Below, one piece after another: positions 13,121 through 25,899 of a stretch of DNA of 64,000 nt. Position 1 is the stretch's first letter. Every line of letters begins with the position of its first letter. The stretch is from Pelecanus crispus (Eukaryota > Chordata > Aves > Pelecaniformes > Pelecanidae): positions 2,032,001 through 2,096,000 of the forward strand of contig NC_134676.1 in NCBI RefSeq assembly GCF_030463565.1, given 5' to 3'. The translations under genes and the position numbers were made by a program. The notes below the pieces were generated by a model. The model was given only the letters and a program-made list of their open reading frames with translations. It ran no database searches and had not been told where the DNA came from.

Positions 13121-15321
13121 TGTGGTGCTCCCTATTGAGTTTGGAAGTCCTTGGTGTTGCTGCTCTCCCCCATGAGATACTTAACAGAGGCTTTGAATGT
13201 CTTTTGCTGATCTCTGGCTTGGGAACCTTTGCTTTCTATACCTTCCTCTCACTTACCGGGTCAAATGGTGCTCCGTGCTAGATGCATTGCTGTCGAAATG
13301 CAAAAAGTACGAAGGACACTGAAGGATAAATCTCTAACTAAATTTGGTGGGAGGCAAGCCAGCTTGTGCACTGGGGATTGCTTTCTATTCTGAGGCAGTG
13401 AAAGCTAATAGTTCCGGACTGTTAATATTAATGGTTACGTCTTTATCTGCTTCCCTGATTGACTTTCCTTCTGCGTTTTAGCACTGGAAATTAGTCTGTA
13501 TTAAACTTACTTTCGGGAACAATAGAAAATGGAAGAAGGTAAAAGAAATCATAGCTTACCTGGTTTTTATCATATTTATAGTCCTCTATTTATTGCTCTC
13601 CATTTATAACCAAGCCCCCTATATCTTCACAAACCGGTTTATATTAGCAACATTGGCTGTAGGCTGCCTTGGTGTTCTACGTCTGAATTGATATTTCAAG
13701 TTGAAAGAAGGGAGCAGAAGAACAGGGAAAGAAGGTGAGAAACAGGCTAGCTGGGAGTCAGAAAATCTTAAATGGGAATGAGGATTTTCAGGTCTTCATT
13801 TGCTGCAGCCAGGGTTTCAGGAGGTGTTTGAGCCTTTCCCTACCAGTCCTCAAAAAAAAAAAAAAAAAAATCCAATATATCAAAAAAAAGGTGTTTTTTT
13901 TTTTTCTTTTCCACATGTTTCACTGTCAAAATGAACTCAGTTTTTTAACACTATATATTAATTCAGAGTAGCTGCAAAGACATCAGCAGTGTCATATAGG
14001 CAGGACCCAGTCTTGGTGAAACCAGTATTTTCTACATGCCCAATGATTTCAGTATGAAAGTTACAGGTTTATTCAGAAATCAGGCATGGTTATGATAATG
14101 CCATTTGTAGGGAAAAAAAAAAAAGTTTTTTCTACAGGTGATACTATTATGAGGCGGAAGGGAATGATTAGTGTCACATTTTTCTGGACTTGTTTCTCGC
14201 AGAAGCAAACTCCTACAATTTAAGGCAAAGTGTTCCATTGTTTTCCGCTAAGCTGTTACCTGCTGCTTTCCCACATTGGGCTGTGCTCCTGCAGCTTGAC
14301 TCTTCCAGGTTTTTTTTACCTTCCCTGCCCATGGTGTCTCCCGATCCAGCCCTGAACAGACTCACTGAGCCAATTCCTCTGCACAGGGCTCGGTAACGCC
14401 ATGGGAGTGGGAGAAGGATGGGATCCAGCTTCCATCGGCTGTGATCGCTGCTGTTAGCACGCAGTCCTGCCTTGCTGCTGAAGGGAAGGAATAGCAATAG
14501 GTTAACAGTTAAAAACTTTACTCTTAAGTTGTTCTTGTGGAGTAGTGAACAGATAGCCTTATTTTTACAGATAGGCAATAGATAGGAGGCACTGGTAAGA
14601 ATAAGGATTTGGCTTCAGCGCCAGAGAACTGTCCCTTCCCCACTTAATTTACTTGTATCTGCCCCAGGATTAGTACTATCTGCAGTGCAAATACAGGCAG
14701 GACATGGTAGTGTGCTGATGCTCTTGAAGTAATGTGCTGTGCCAAGAGTCTAGGCTTATTATCTGGGTTAATGTGGCCAGGCTACACCGCAGCAGTGAGA
14801 AGCGTGTTGTACAGGGTAGACTTGTTGGGTCTCTCTGCCGGCTCAGACAAATCTGCACACACCTGGCAAGGTGGTTTTAGATGCAGCAGAAGCAGAATAC
14901 AGGCCTCTTAGGACCAGCTGCTACCATCCACTGAAATATCCTGCATAACCTTCTCTACCTCCTGCTTGGACTGGAGTCACTGGTGGCATCTTGACCTGTC
15001 CAACCTGGTCACACAGGACACAAGAAGTCCTGGGTAGGGTAAAGGATTCTTCCTGGGTAGGTGAATTTAGCCCTAATTAGCTGTATCTTTTTTTTTGTTT
15101 TTCTTTTGTAAACAATGGTTGAGAGAGATGGGATTAAAATGAGTCCTATTTCCTCTCGCAGGAAATGCAAGGATAGACTTTTCATGCTGCTAGGAGAAAT
15201 TATTGCTCTTTACCTGTGTTCTCTGCTCTCTGAACAGGACTGGCTGTTGCTATATTGAAAACAGTGAGCGGCCTTGGGAAAGGTTCGATATACAGTGAAT
15301 GTAAAGCTGCCGGATGACAGA
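13121..15321. other. Intergenic with homopolymer tracts
   Basis: It contains an A19 run at about 13852-13870 and a T-run at about 13893-13905. These are close enough to form a weak A:T hairpin. No gene is supported. Confidence 0.4.
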
Positions 15322-15440
15322 CTGTTAGAGCAAAGACTGGGAAGAGGTGCACCAGAACATGTGCCTGGGGACCCAGGCTCTATTCCTGGCTCCAGTGATG
15401 ACCCAGAAGGTCATCCCACTGACATGTTTTATCTAGCTTT
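15322..15440 (+). repeat. MIR/CORE-SINE-like remnant, 5' half
   Basis: The plus strand shows ACTGTTAGAGCAAAGACTGG, then GGACCCAGGCTCTATTCCTG and GCTCCAGTGATGA, then CCACTGACATG. The order matches the MIR head and core (GTTAGAGCAGGGGACTGG, CCTGGGTTCTATTCCCAGCT, GCCACTGACTTG), with a short extra segment in the middle. The ACCTTGGGCAAG block is not recognisable. Confidence 0.55.
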
Positions 15441-17172
15441 TTCTTCCTGTCGTTGGTTTGCACTGTTTGTCTAGGTTGGAAACAGGGTAGAGACTCTCTC
15501 TTACTAAGTGCTTGTTCACGTGCCTGTCTACGTGCTCGTCCCCAAGGACTCACCGTGACATCCAAGACTTCTAGGTGCTACTGCAAATACTACTGTTGGG
15601 ACATAAATGAAAGATAAGCTGCCATGTAGTGCAAGAGTGGAATGATTTCTGACATGGTTAACACGTGTCTGCTGAGAATCAGCTGAAGTAGGCTCTTAAG
15701 CAAGTTGTCTGAAAACATTCACTTTGCAGGAATTCACAGCCAGAGTCCCATGAAATATTCAAGCCAGAGTTACTAGTTAATTAAATTGCTGAGGGTTTTT
15801 TTTCCCACAAGGCAGCAATAAATAGATTCCTTTTTATGAAAATGAAATATCAAAGTAATAATACCATTGAAAATAAATGTTGTAACTGGTAATGATCTCC
15901 TACTGCAAGATAAGTGTCAAGTCATTTATGGAAAATAAACACAGAGAGGAGGCGGGGAAATAGATTACTATACTTTGGAAGTAACCTTCATCTGGTTCCA
16001 AACTCCAGTCCAGGAACATTATTGCTAATCTACCAAATGAACACGTAAAGAAAATACAGAAGAACAAACGTAAAATGGGAAAAGGGAAAAGGAAGCACTA
16101 GCAGGCATGATGTAGTGCTTTGAAGGTGTGGTCTGAAGTCACTCAAGTCATTCAAGAGAGTCATGTTGACTTCCACAGACGTGAGATCAAGACTTATGGA
16201 AAAAACTTGATTCCAATAGGCTCGGGAGAATCTGCACTGGGACAAATAGGCAGTAATATCCAAGCATATTTTTTCTTTCATAAAAGTTAATGTGTGGACC
16301 ATGCCACCAGTATCTCCTAGACTGCCATGAACTCGTGTGACTGAGGCTGCCCCCATTGTCCTGTCGCTTGGCAGCACTGTGTATTTGAGGAAATAAAGAA
16401 AACGGCTTGTTGTCAAAGTGCCTATTACCGTGCCGACGCCTGGCTGTGCTCACCTGCTAGCGTCTTCCTGGCAGCCTTTCCAAACGATTCACTGCGGTGA
16501 GACAGTTGCAAAGGCTGAACTCCTTTGGACTGTTACTGCCAGCAGAAATTGCTCGGAGGGTCGCAAAGAGGAAAGCTGAGCCAGTACTGCCTGGCGCTCA
16601 TGAAGACTGTGGAGAAGATTTTTTTTTATATTGCCCCACGATCTTTGTGACTGTATAGACAAGGAAATAGATAAAGGCGCTCCTCTGTCACACTGCACAA
16701 CACCTTGAAGCCAACAAAAGTTTAAGGGCTTAAGTTTTGTTTTGTCTTATTTTCACTTGGGAACTGAAAGTCTTGCAGACTTTCCACAACTTATTCAACT
16801 TACTATAACCTCAGGAAAGAAGCATGCCAAACTGCTGTGAGCTATTGATTTAACTGCTATTTTCAATCCTAAGGTATCCTCTCTACCATGCTAACGTATA
16901 CTGAAGAACCATGCCAAAGATTAATCATGACGGATGGCTCTTAAAATGTTTTCAAAATTGGTTTATTTCTATTTACAAAGCTGGCCAGAAAGCACTTCTA
17001 TAACTTAATCACATCTTTGGACTAGAAACAAAATTTGTTAAAGCTAAGTCCCTTCAGAGACCTGGACTGCCATCCCACCCTCTTTTAACATCAAAACAAA
17101 GAGCTGTAAAGCAGCAGGAACAAAAAAATAAATTCCACAGGGGGAAAAAATTAAACAATTCATTTATTTAAC
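15441..17172. other. Intergenic, nothing recognised
   Basis: No gene or clear repeat. Minus-strand frames at 16030-16700 have no recognisable motif. Confidence 0.4.
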
Positions 17173-17243
17173 TGTCATGGTTTAACCCCAGCCAGCAACT
17201 AAGCACCTATCCCTTTGGCACTATGCCAGATGAAACCAGGACA
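17173..17243 (-). mobile_element. 71-bp remnant of an ERVL-like solo LTR with intact target-site duplication
   Basis: The left 34 bases match, in the opposite orientation, the terminal bases of the LTR at 60265-60835 (TGTC-TGGTTTA-CCC-AGCCAGCAACTAAGCAC). The right 12 bases, GAAACCAGGACA, match the other LTR terminus. The piece is flanked by the perfect 5-bp direct repeat TTAAC at 17168-17172 and 17244-17248. Both ends of the insertion are therefore preserved, while about 500 internal bases have been lost or replaced by a short unrelated stretch. No coding sequence is left. Confidence 0.85.
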
Positions 17244-18002
17244 TTAACAATAAATATTTTGTGTGAGTTCTTAACAGTAGAAACACAACCCCTTTCCTCC
17301 CTGCTGATTGCTTCTTCTCTTTTTCCATTTGCAACAACAGCAAAAAAAGTCATGAGGATTATAAATCGCTCCACTGGCTTTCACGCTCCCTTAACTGAAG
17401 GAAGGAACCACTTGGTGGAACGAACTACTGATGGAAGAAGTGGGTGGCACATCTCTGCAAGTCCATGAGCTGCAAAGCCCTGGGGGCCAGGTCTCTGTTG
17501 CGGCCAGCAGACCCCTGCTCACACAGGAAGCTCTGCTCCTGAGACAGAACCCCACTGGCCACGGGTCTGACCGCTCTAGTGCTGACAATCAACATTTTCA
17601 CACCAAGATTGTATGTTTTACCAGCAGGTAACATTTAGTCAAACACATCATAAGCTATGAAGGTAATCGGATGAAACTACATGGCCTCTGCTATGAAGGT
17701 CAGACCAAATAATCCAGCATGGATGAACCTAAGAAGAGCTAGACTAAAGATTAATTTAGCCCAGTGCCTCATTTTTCTAAGGCTTTAAGATACATATTTT
17801 ATATATAATATGAGTTTATACGAATATGAAAAGTCTTTCACATAATTCTTTCTCAACCCCAGTCCCTTGTTCTATCCCCATACGTAACTGCTGTGGGTTT
17901 CCGTGATGAATTATGGAGGGGTTGTGAAGACACTAATCTTACACCCCTGAAGGATGTAGCTAGATGTCAAGCCTTGGCCTCGCAGACCTGAAGCGTGTCC
18001 AG
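17244..18002. other. Intergenic, nothing recognised
   Basis: Unique sequence between the LTR remnant and the next CR1. Overlapping frames at 17390-17634 have no motif. Confidence 0.4.
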
Positions 18003-18376
18003 CAGCTCACTCTATCGCTCTCTACAACTACCTGAAAGGAGGGTGTAGTGAGGTGGGTGTTGGGCTCTGCTCCCAAGGAACAAGCGATAGGACGAGAGGA
18101 AATGGGCTCAAGCTGCGCCAGGGGAGGTTTAGATTGGATAGTAGGAGAAATTTCTTCATGGGAATGGTGGTCAAGCATTGGAACAGGCTGCCCAGAGAGG
18201 TGGGGGAGTCCCCATCCCTGGAGGGGTTCAAAAAACGGGCAGAGGTGGCACTTGGGGACATGGTTTAGTCTAGTCTACCCTTGATTGGTTTAGTGTGGAC
18301 TTGGTAGTGTAGGTTAATGGTTGGACTGGATGATCTTAAAGGGCTTTTCCAACCTAAATGATTCTATGATTCTGTG
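18003..18376 (+). mobile_element. CR1 LINE, 5'-truncated, with 3' end
   Basis: Plus-strand CR1 starts near YNYLKGG of the ORF2 tail, runs through [11 protein letters not shown] and the conserved [20 protein letters not shown] block, and continues into the 3' UTR. The UTR contains TGTGGACTTGGTAGTGTAGG and TTGGACTGGATGATCTTAAA, and the copy ends in ATTCTATGATTCTGTG. This is the 3' UTR type found in most CR1 copies of this window, with TTTTCCAACCTAA near the end. Severe 5' truncation is normal for CR1. Confidence 0.95.
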
Positions 18377-20052
18377 AGACCCCAAGGAAGAGCAGCCGAA
18401 GCAGTACCTCCTTCTTGCCAGTGTGCTTGTTCTGGCCGGAGCTGCCAGCAAAAGCTAGTTACTAGTGCCAAATACGTAACTGTGTTCCCTTGTTAGCTGT
18501 ACATTTCCTACACACTACTGGAAAGCCATTAGGAATTAATGGGTTTGAATCCTTACCAATACGGGTTACCTTGCTTGTGGGGTGGATAACCAGTTTTAAT
18601 GGCCATTAGTCATCGACGCGCCTCGCTGCAGCCTTCAATCCTCGTATTCAAAACTCACTTGAGTTGAATTCATTAGAAGCTCATAGCTGTCAGGATAACC
18701 TTGCTGAATTCAGGTTATCTGTTTGTGCCAGGAATACTCTCGTGACTGCTTTCCAAAGGTATAATTGTATCTCACTACCCTTGGTAAAACAGGGTATTGA
18801 TATCATTTTGTGAAGTAATAATAATAATAAAAATAAAAATAAAAAATTATTATTGCTATTATGGTGCACCAGTAGCACCCCCTTGATTGTCTCCACCAGG
18901 AGTGGTGGATCACACGCAGGTTCTGGAAAATGCCCCAGCACCAGGCAATGACGTGGAGGAAACAGTTATGAGGAAGCTTTAACTAAAGCCATCACTGATT
19001 AGTCTTGAATTTCACTCTTGAAAGTGTTTTATCCAAACCTGGGTTTGATTCTAACCAACACTGCATGATAATTCAGCTCCTGACGTCTTTAAAAAGCTCC
19101 TGCTGCTTGCCCGGCTCGGTCGGTCAGAGGATGAGGACAGCAGCACTGACCACTGCAATGCATTTCTGATGGGACACCTGGGAAAAGAGCTGTGACCAGA
19201 AAGCAGAGCCAGCCACAGCTCCTTCTGTTCTCATCTCTCTCTGGTTTTGCAGGCTGGCAGTAGCTGCTGACTGGAGAAATACAAATTGGTTGTTAGGATT
19301 AGGAGAAAAAGAAACAGCCATATAAAACAAATATTATTATTATTAAGTATTTTAGTAGAACAGCCAGCTAACTTCTGTGTTTTTTAAAGTACATCTTCAG
19401 TTTCTGGTCAAACTGGTTTGTTTTTGTCAAAATCAGATGCCTGCTCACTGCACCTTTCCTGTGCCTGCTGCACTCTGCTACCTGCAGAGCTGGAAATCTC
19501 CGGGCACTGCAGCTGGCTACCGCGTGCCATACAGGAATGCACGGCTTTGTATTTTCCAGAGAATTGGAAACTGGAAGTTACTGCCAGAATACCTCATTGG
19601 AGGTGCACGTTTAATGGCATAATTTCTTTTTAGTAAATTCTGAGAATGACATGGATAGTTTTTTCTGCCTAAATGTCTAGCACCGACCAAGCCGCGCTTG
19701 GGGCTGGCTGCCCCCGTCTTTGCATGGGAATGAAGAAGCTCTCATGGGGCTTCTAACCTCAGGCCCATCCTGTTCCCTGCTGTTGTCTCTCCAGGCCCGT
19801 GAGCTCCAGGGATGGCCCCAGTGCTTTTGCATCCCCAGAGGTGCTCGCTGTAGCGCTAAAGAGCTTTGCTGGTGCTTCATCACCCCACTGCCGGGCTGGC
19901 AGGCAGGGGCTAACGTGGGGTGCAGGGTGCACCACTGGCAACGCTCAACTGCCAGAGATGGAAACCCTGGTAGCTCTGAAGCTACTGAGTCTAAGACCTG
20001 GATGAGCAATGGAAATGTGAGCACAGCACTAGAGGAAAGGGATAGAAATTCG
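18377..20052. other. Intergenic, with an AAT/AAAT-rich simple repeat
   Basis: A short AAT/AAAAT microsatellite lies at about 18817-18852. Elsewhere I see no gene or repeat. Confidence 0.45.
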
Positions 20053-20598
20053 GCACTGGTGAGGCCGTACCTGGAATACTGTGTCCAGTTTTGGGCCCCT
20101 GAATACAAGAAAGACATTGAGGTGCTGGAGCGTGTCCAGAGAAGGGCAACAAGGCTGGTGAAGGGTCTGGAGCACAGGCCTTATGAGGAGTGGCTGAGGG
20201 AACTGGGGTTGTTTAGCCTGGAGAAGAGGAGGCTGAGGGGAGGCCTTATTGCTCTCTACAACTACCTGAAAGGAGGTTGTAGCGAGGTGGGTGTTGGTCT
20301 CTTCTCCCATGTAGTTAGTGATAGGACAAGAGGAAATGGGCTCAAGCTGCACCACGGGAGGTTTAGGTTGGAAATTAGGAAAAATTTCTTTACGGAAAGG
20401 GTATTCAAGCATTGGGACAGGCTGCTCAGAGAGGTGGTGGAGTCACCATCCCTGGAAGCGTTTAAAAAAACATGGCACTTTGGGACATGGTTTAGTCTAG
20501 TCTACCCTCAATTGTTTTAGTGTGGACTTGGTAATGTTAGGTTGATGGTTGGACTGGATGATCTTAAAGGTCTTTTCCAACCTAAGCGATTCTATTCT
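20053..20598 (+). mobile_element. CR1 LINE, 5'-truncated, with 3' end
   Basis: This is the longest plus-strand CR1 tail in the intergenic part. It begins in the ORF2 segment [20 protein letters not shown] and continues through [40 protein letters not shown] and [20 protein letters not shown]. It ends in the 3' UTR with TTGGACTGGATGATCTTAAA and TTTTCCAACCTAAGCGATTC. The frame stays open upstream into unrelated DNA at 19720, giving a 266-residue chimeric frame with no biological meaning. A deletion near KTWHFGTW removes part of the usual [12 protein letters not shown] ending. Confidence 0.95.
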
Positions 20599-23500
20599 AA
20601 ATTAAGAGGTATATGTATTACAAAGAAAGTTGTATTATTGCGCTCATTGAGACTTTCTCTGTGTAAAAATAACTGTACTAGTTTGTCTTTTTCTATAACA
20701 ATTAGAACTAAAATGATAATAATCCTTGAATTAGAGGGTTAAGATTGCAAGTTGTACTGACAGTAAACCCTTTTCTTGCTTTGGAGCTTACCATGGAGCA
20801 TGATACATATACAAAGATTCATATATAAGCATTGTATCACTTTTTCCACCCAAACAATTCCCTCATACATTAGATTTAGTGGTTGGTTAAGCATTAACTC
20901 TTAGAGAAGGAAGGTTGGAGTTCTCGCTTTTTTGCAATAAGCGACTACTTGTGCTCTTCCCTTCTGTCAGGTCTTTGTGTAGCTGTTTCTTATTCCCACA
21001 TCGTACTGACTTCATCTTTCACCCTTGTGATACTTCCAGGCTTTCTCTCCAAATTAGAGCTTCAGCAACTTTTACTTGCCCTTCAAAAAAAGCTAAACTT
21101 TTTTTGGACACTGTATGTCTTTGAGCTGCAACAGAGCCAAAGAAATCTAGACAGTGTTGGTTGCGCTCCTCCCCTTGCTGTCTCAGCCTCTTTCTCTTGA
21201 CTAAAAAATTCCTTTTCTGGTGCTTGAGGGCCAGGTTGTCACTCACCTCAGCTTTGATCTAGGAGGTGACACGCATATATTTAATTTTGCATGCTTTAGA
21301 AGCCCGTTCACTTCAAAGTTAAACACATCAACAGGCTGTTCGTTGGATCAAGGTCTACGTTTACCTTGTCTTATTCTGTTCAGTCGTTTCCACAACTGCT
21401 GCTGTTCATCACTTACCTTTGGAAAGTATTCATAAAAGATTTTTGAAGCAAAGTCTCTCCTCACCAAAGTTAATGGAAAAGCTGATCCTAACTTCTGTAG
21501 AAGCAGGATCAAGACTTTTCGTCCAAGGCTTGAAACAGGCATGTCTGTTTTGGATCAATTTTATTTCCTCATTGAACTGTGTACTTAAGCCATTAGCCAG
21601 CTAGAGTGGGAATTCATCAGGAGATTTCCCTCTCAGGCAAGGTGCTTAGCTCACTTAAGAATTGCTGTCTGATTGTGGAGTTATCACACGGGCCTTTCAG
21701 TCTACAGTTTCTCCTTTCGTTGCTTCTACAACACACCTGCACCCAGATCATTATTTTTGGGCTTCTCAAGCTATGAGTGCTTTTTTTCTTTTTTCCATTT
21801 TTCATCATGCACTTCCCATCTGCAGTGCAATCAAGCATGCAATTCCTAATCTTAGGGAACATTTCAAAATGATGATTTGTTGTTAGGAGCACGGAGCTTG
21901 TTAAAATTTAAAGCAAGGGTATCAGAGTTATTTCAGCTGTGGACCTCATGGAGGACCTCAGCAACAAGCTGCAGCCAGCTTCTGCCCGTGCCCCTCTCAG
22001 CTTTCTGTCATCTTCATCCCTTTCTTCCATCGCTTCCTAAAAGCAACCTGTGGGGTACCCCTGGCTGGAGGCAGTTCCAAAGTTTCTCACTGCAAAAAAA
22101 ACACGTTTTGCTGCTTTTTCTGTTGAAAGAACCTCAAAAGCTGCAGTCAAATCGCCTCTGTGCTGCATGCCCTTGGAGGAGATGGGCATGTGGGGTGCCC
22201 TGAGTGGGAACCCCTGTGGTGGGACGTGCGGTGGGGGCATGGGTGTGTGGTGCTTGTAAAGAAAGGGGTCACCTGTCCGACAGACACAAAGACATGGAAA
22301 CCTGGTTTTACACTGCCTGTAGGGAAAAGCTACAGGATGAGTGTCTTGACCCTGGAACACAGCCAAGGAACACAGCCTCAAATCTTAAGGTTTGTGGGAG
22401 GGAAAAAAATCCAAGACAAACAAGTGCTGTAGTATCAGACAAGGAACAAAAGCAAGAGGCATGGAGCTTCTCATATGCCTGACCTAAAATGTTATTTCTT
22501 CCCATCTTTCCTCCCTACCCTCAAAAAATTTAACCAAAAAAGCCCACTTAGAGAAGTTATGTTCTGTAAGACTCTGACATCCCACCTCTGCTATTTCTCT
22601 ACTCACAAAAAGAAGTTCCCCCAAAAAAACATTTGCTTGACACTTCACTGCTCCGAAATGCAGTACTTCTGCATCTGCCTTAGTGGCTTTCTTCAAAGGT
22701 ACGGGCGCTTGCTGTGGAAGATCACAGGTGGTTCCGTCGGTGCAGGCTGTGTTCCTCGTGCATCGCTGGACAACCTGCTTCACGCTCGTCCCTCAGCGAG
22801 CCCTCCTGCATCTGCCGTCATCCGCAGCACCAGGCGTGCCTGTGGCTGGGCGCAGCACCTTTGGCTCTCCAGCCTCTCTGGGGAAAGCACCAGCAAGGGA
22901 AGAGATGGAAAAGTGGGTGATTGTGTTCTCCGTAACGAAATCCACATGGCTGCCCCATGCCTGCAAGTCTGTTAAGCCAGAAAAAACAAATTATCTTTGA
23001 AAAAGTTGATACCAGAGGACAGAGACTGTGTGAGCAACAGCGAGAGCTGCTACTGAGCTGCAGGTGAGAGGGGAGGGACTGGCAGAATGTGAAATAAGGA
23101 GGAACAGAAGATCACCGAGGACTCAGCTATAGCTTTGCAACATGGGTTAAGAGATACACCTACTATCCCAGAAGCAGAGCTGAGAGCTAATCACTTTTTT
23201 TTTTCCCAGTTCAGACACTGAAAGTATTGAAAAATATTTTGGGTTTGGATCAACATCCATGCAGATCTTGCCAGAACAAAAAAAAGGAAGTAAATCCTTT
23301 CATCTGCATCAAGATTAAAAAGGTTGTTAGTAAGGTCTGGAAAACCATCACTTTTATATTTGAGGCGGTCCTAAAATACCGAGAGACATGAAGGACTCGA
23401 TTCCCACGCCTGCAGGTGTCGAGGTGCATCTCTTGAGGGGAGAGGACTTGGGAGAGCCCTGCAGCTTCTCCACCAAGACGTCCCGGGGGTCACGGTGTGA

Positions 23501-25534
23501 CTAAATCAGCATTCACGTGGGCGATGAGCCGGTTTCCATCCACAGGAGGGTAACATTAGTCTTGTTTTCCCATGACATGGAAAAAAAGCAGTCTCGACAC
23601 TATTGCTGGGTCCCCACTGCAGTACAGCATTCAGCAGCTGAATGCGGTTGGGGTTTTGAAGACAAGTGTGGGTCTGCCTTGGCCTCCGGCAAATAATGAA
23701 TGTTCTACATCTTTCAGATCTGTTATTAAAGATCCAAAACAGAAGAAAAACAGTTATAGGATTTGAAAAAATAAAGAACATAGGCGTTCATATTAACAAT
23801 ACCCTTTATTCTTTCTGTCTTTAAATGCTGAGGGTTTAAGAAAAAAAAAAAAAATCCTGTTTGATAATCTCTTGGATGGCACTACAGATGGGAAATAAAA
23901 AAGTTTCCTGAAACAAGCTGGAGTGCTTGTTACTGCAGTTGTTTTCAAAGTCCTGGGCTGCTTCCCTGCATACCAACCATGACTAATGAATGCATGAAAG
24001 GGGAAGAGAATAAACAGCAACATTAGAAATGTTCTTTTCTATTTGTGGACCAGACTCTTCAGGCACCATTGCCACTGGAGAACAAAGCCACGGGCCATGC
24101 CCGTCAGCCATCGCAAACCCTGGGATGCAGGGACGCATCCCTTGCAGCAGCTTTGGGGTCTCTTGCGCCTGGCTGCCTTGTTTGGTTGCGGGCTTGCACC
24201 AATTTTACAAAGGGCCTTTGTTTCACAACAGTGACCTTGGCTGGCCAAAGCAGATCCTCATTGCATGGAAAGCCAGGGAGAGGTACAAACAAAAGAAATA
24301 AAACCAGAAGAAAAAGCTCACAGCGGCAATATGTTGTGTGTCATAAGAGTCATATGGGACTTAGACAAAACCAGAGAGAGAAAAGAAAAGTCGCATTGTC
24401 CCCAGTCTCTGGTTTGGCGTCATTAAAAAAAAGTGAAATTCAAATGACAAAGGCCCATTGAGGCTGTTGTCTCAGCAGATGGTTTGCTTTCATTTTAAGG
24501 TGATGCTGACTCCAAAAGTTGCCCTGCCCTGCTCTCTTGCCTCTTCATCACACCACACTCCATGGCCTCCAAGCCTACACAAGCGTTTGTTTTCTCTTGT
24601 TCGCCAGTTCCTGATGCACTGGTTTTGGTTCACTGGTTTTGCGTGCCACACCACTCCTACTTAGAAGACTTCAATGGACTTGCTGGACAAAAAGGTCTTG
24701 CTGGTATCCTATTTACTTGTGATAATCAGTCTTTCTGCCTTTAACTCTTGCTGCTCCCTCCATATGTGCTCTTCTAGGAGAGGCTGAGCAGAGCTTCTGC
24801 GTTCTCTGCAGCTCTGAGCGCCCCTTGTGTGAGAGCAGGGGGAGAAGCCCATCCCCTCCGTGTCACTGGCGTGTGGGCCGAGCGGCACCGCAGCAAGACC
24901 CCTTGCCTTTGGGGGCTTACAGAGGGAGTCAGGCTGTAGGAGGGGACGCTACCCAGATTTATGGCTTTTGTGGGATTGCCAAATGCGTTGGGAAGATTCC
25001 CCTGCCAGATTGCAACTTCTGTTCTTCCCCATAAATTAACTTGCCTTCAAGAAAGATGTCTGCAAACAAAATTGTCTCTAATGAGTTTACTCCCGAGCAT
25101 GTTTTGGAAAAGCATCCTTCCCCTTCAGCAGCACCTCCTACTCCTCATGAGCAATGTTTCTGTGCAGTTCAGTTTGCAGTGGGGGCTTGAGGGGCACAAA
25201 AACAAAAAGAACTTTTACTTAGGCAATCTGTGTCTGAGCGGTGCGTTGGGATGAAGTGGAGACAGGCAGCACTGGAAGCAGAAGCAAGGACCTTACACTG
25301 CCTGAGTCCCTTCCAGCCCTAAGAGGGACAGCTTTACACAAGCAAAATGGCTCTTTGCACAGGGTGCCAAAAACCAAGCCCAACACAAAACTCCTGCGAT
25401 AGCTGGAAGGGTACATCCTACGGCAAGAACTAATCCTGTGGGGTAGGTATTGATTTCTATTTGGGTATATCATGATGCACAGAGGCAGGTTCATTCTGCA
25501 CTTGAATAATTATTTCGGTTGTGCCTGAATGCAT
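20599..25534. other. Intergenic, nothing recognised
   Basis: About 4.9 kb of unique-looking sequence. Several frames of 90-166 codons overlap on both strands at 21877-23000 and 24029-24461, where GC is higher. None shows a domain, signal peptide or conserved block that I recognise, and their mutual overlap argues for chance openness. Confidence 0.4.
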
Positions 25535-25899
25535 ACTACAACTACCTGAAAGGAGGTTGTAGTGAGGTGGGTGTTGGTCTCTTCTCCCAAGTAGTTAGTG
25601 TTAGGACAAGAGGAAATGGGCTCAAGCTGCACCAGGGGAGGTTTAGGTTGGAAATTAGGAAAAATTTCTTTACAGAAAGGGTGGTCAAGCACTGGAACAG
25701 GCTGCCCAGAGAGGTGGGGGAGTCCCCATCCCTGGAGGGGTTCAAAAAACGGGCAGAGGTGGCACTTGGGGACATGGTTTAGTCTGGTCTACCCTTGACT
25801 GGTTTAGTGTGGACTTGGTAGTGTAGGTTAATGGTTGGACTGGATGATCTTAAAGGGCTTTTCCAACCTAAACGATTCTGTGATTCTATGATTCTATGT
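25535..25899 (+). mobile_element. CR1 LINE, 5'-truncated, with 3' end
   Basis: Begins at [20 protein letters not shown] of the ORF2 tail and contains [20 protein letters not shown]. It ends in the same TTTTCCAACCTAAACGATTC 3' UTR as the copies at 18003 and 20053, followed by three TGATTCTATG-type terminal repeats. The ORF tail is open and little damaged ([12 protein letters not shown] followed by a stop). This suggests a younger copy than the fragment at 608. Confidence 0.95.

Noticed and set aside
19720..20520. 266-codon plus-strand open frame, the longest in the window
   Set aside because: Everything after about 20053 is the CR1 ORF2 tail. The part before it is unrelated and overlaps a minus-strand frame, so this is a chance fusion and not a gene.
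22475..22975. 166-codon plus-strand open frame
   Set aside because: No domain or conserved block recognised. It overlaps a 99-codon minus-strand frame and has no supporting splice signals.
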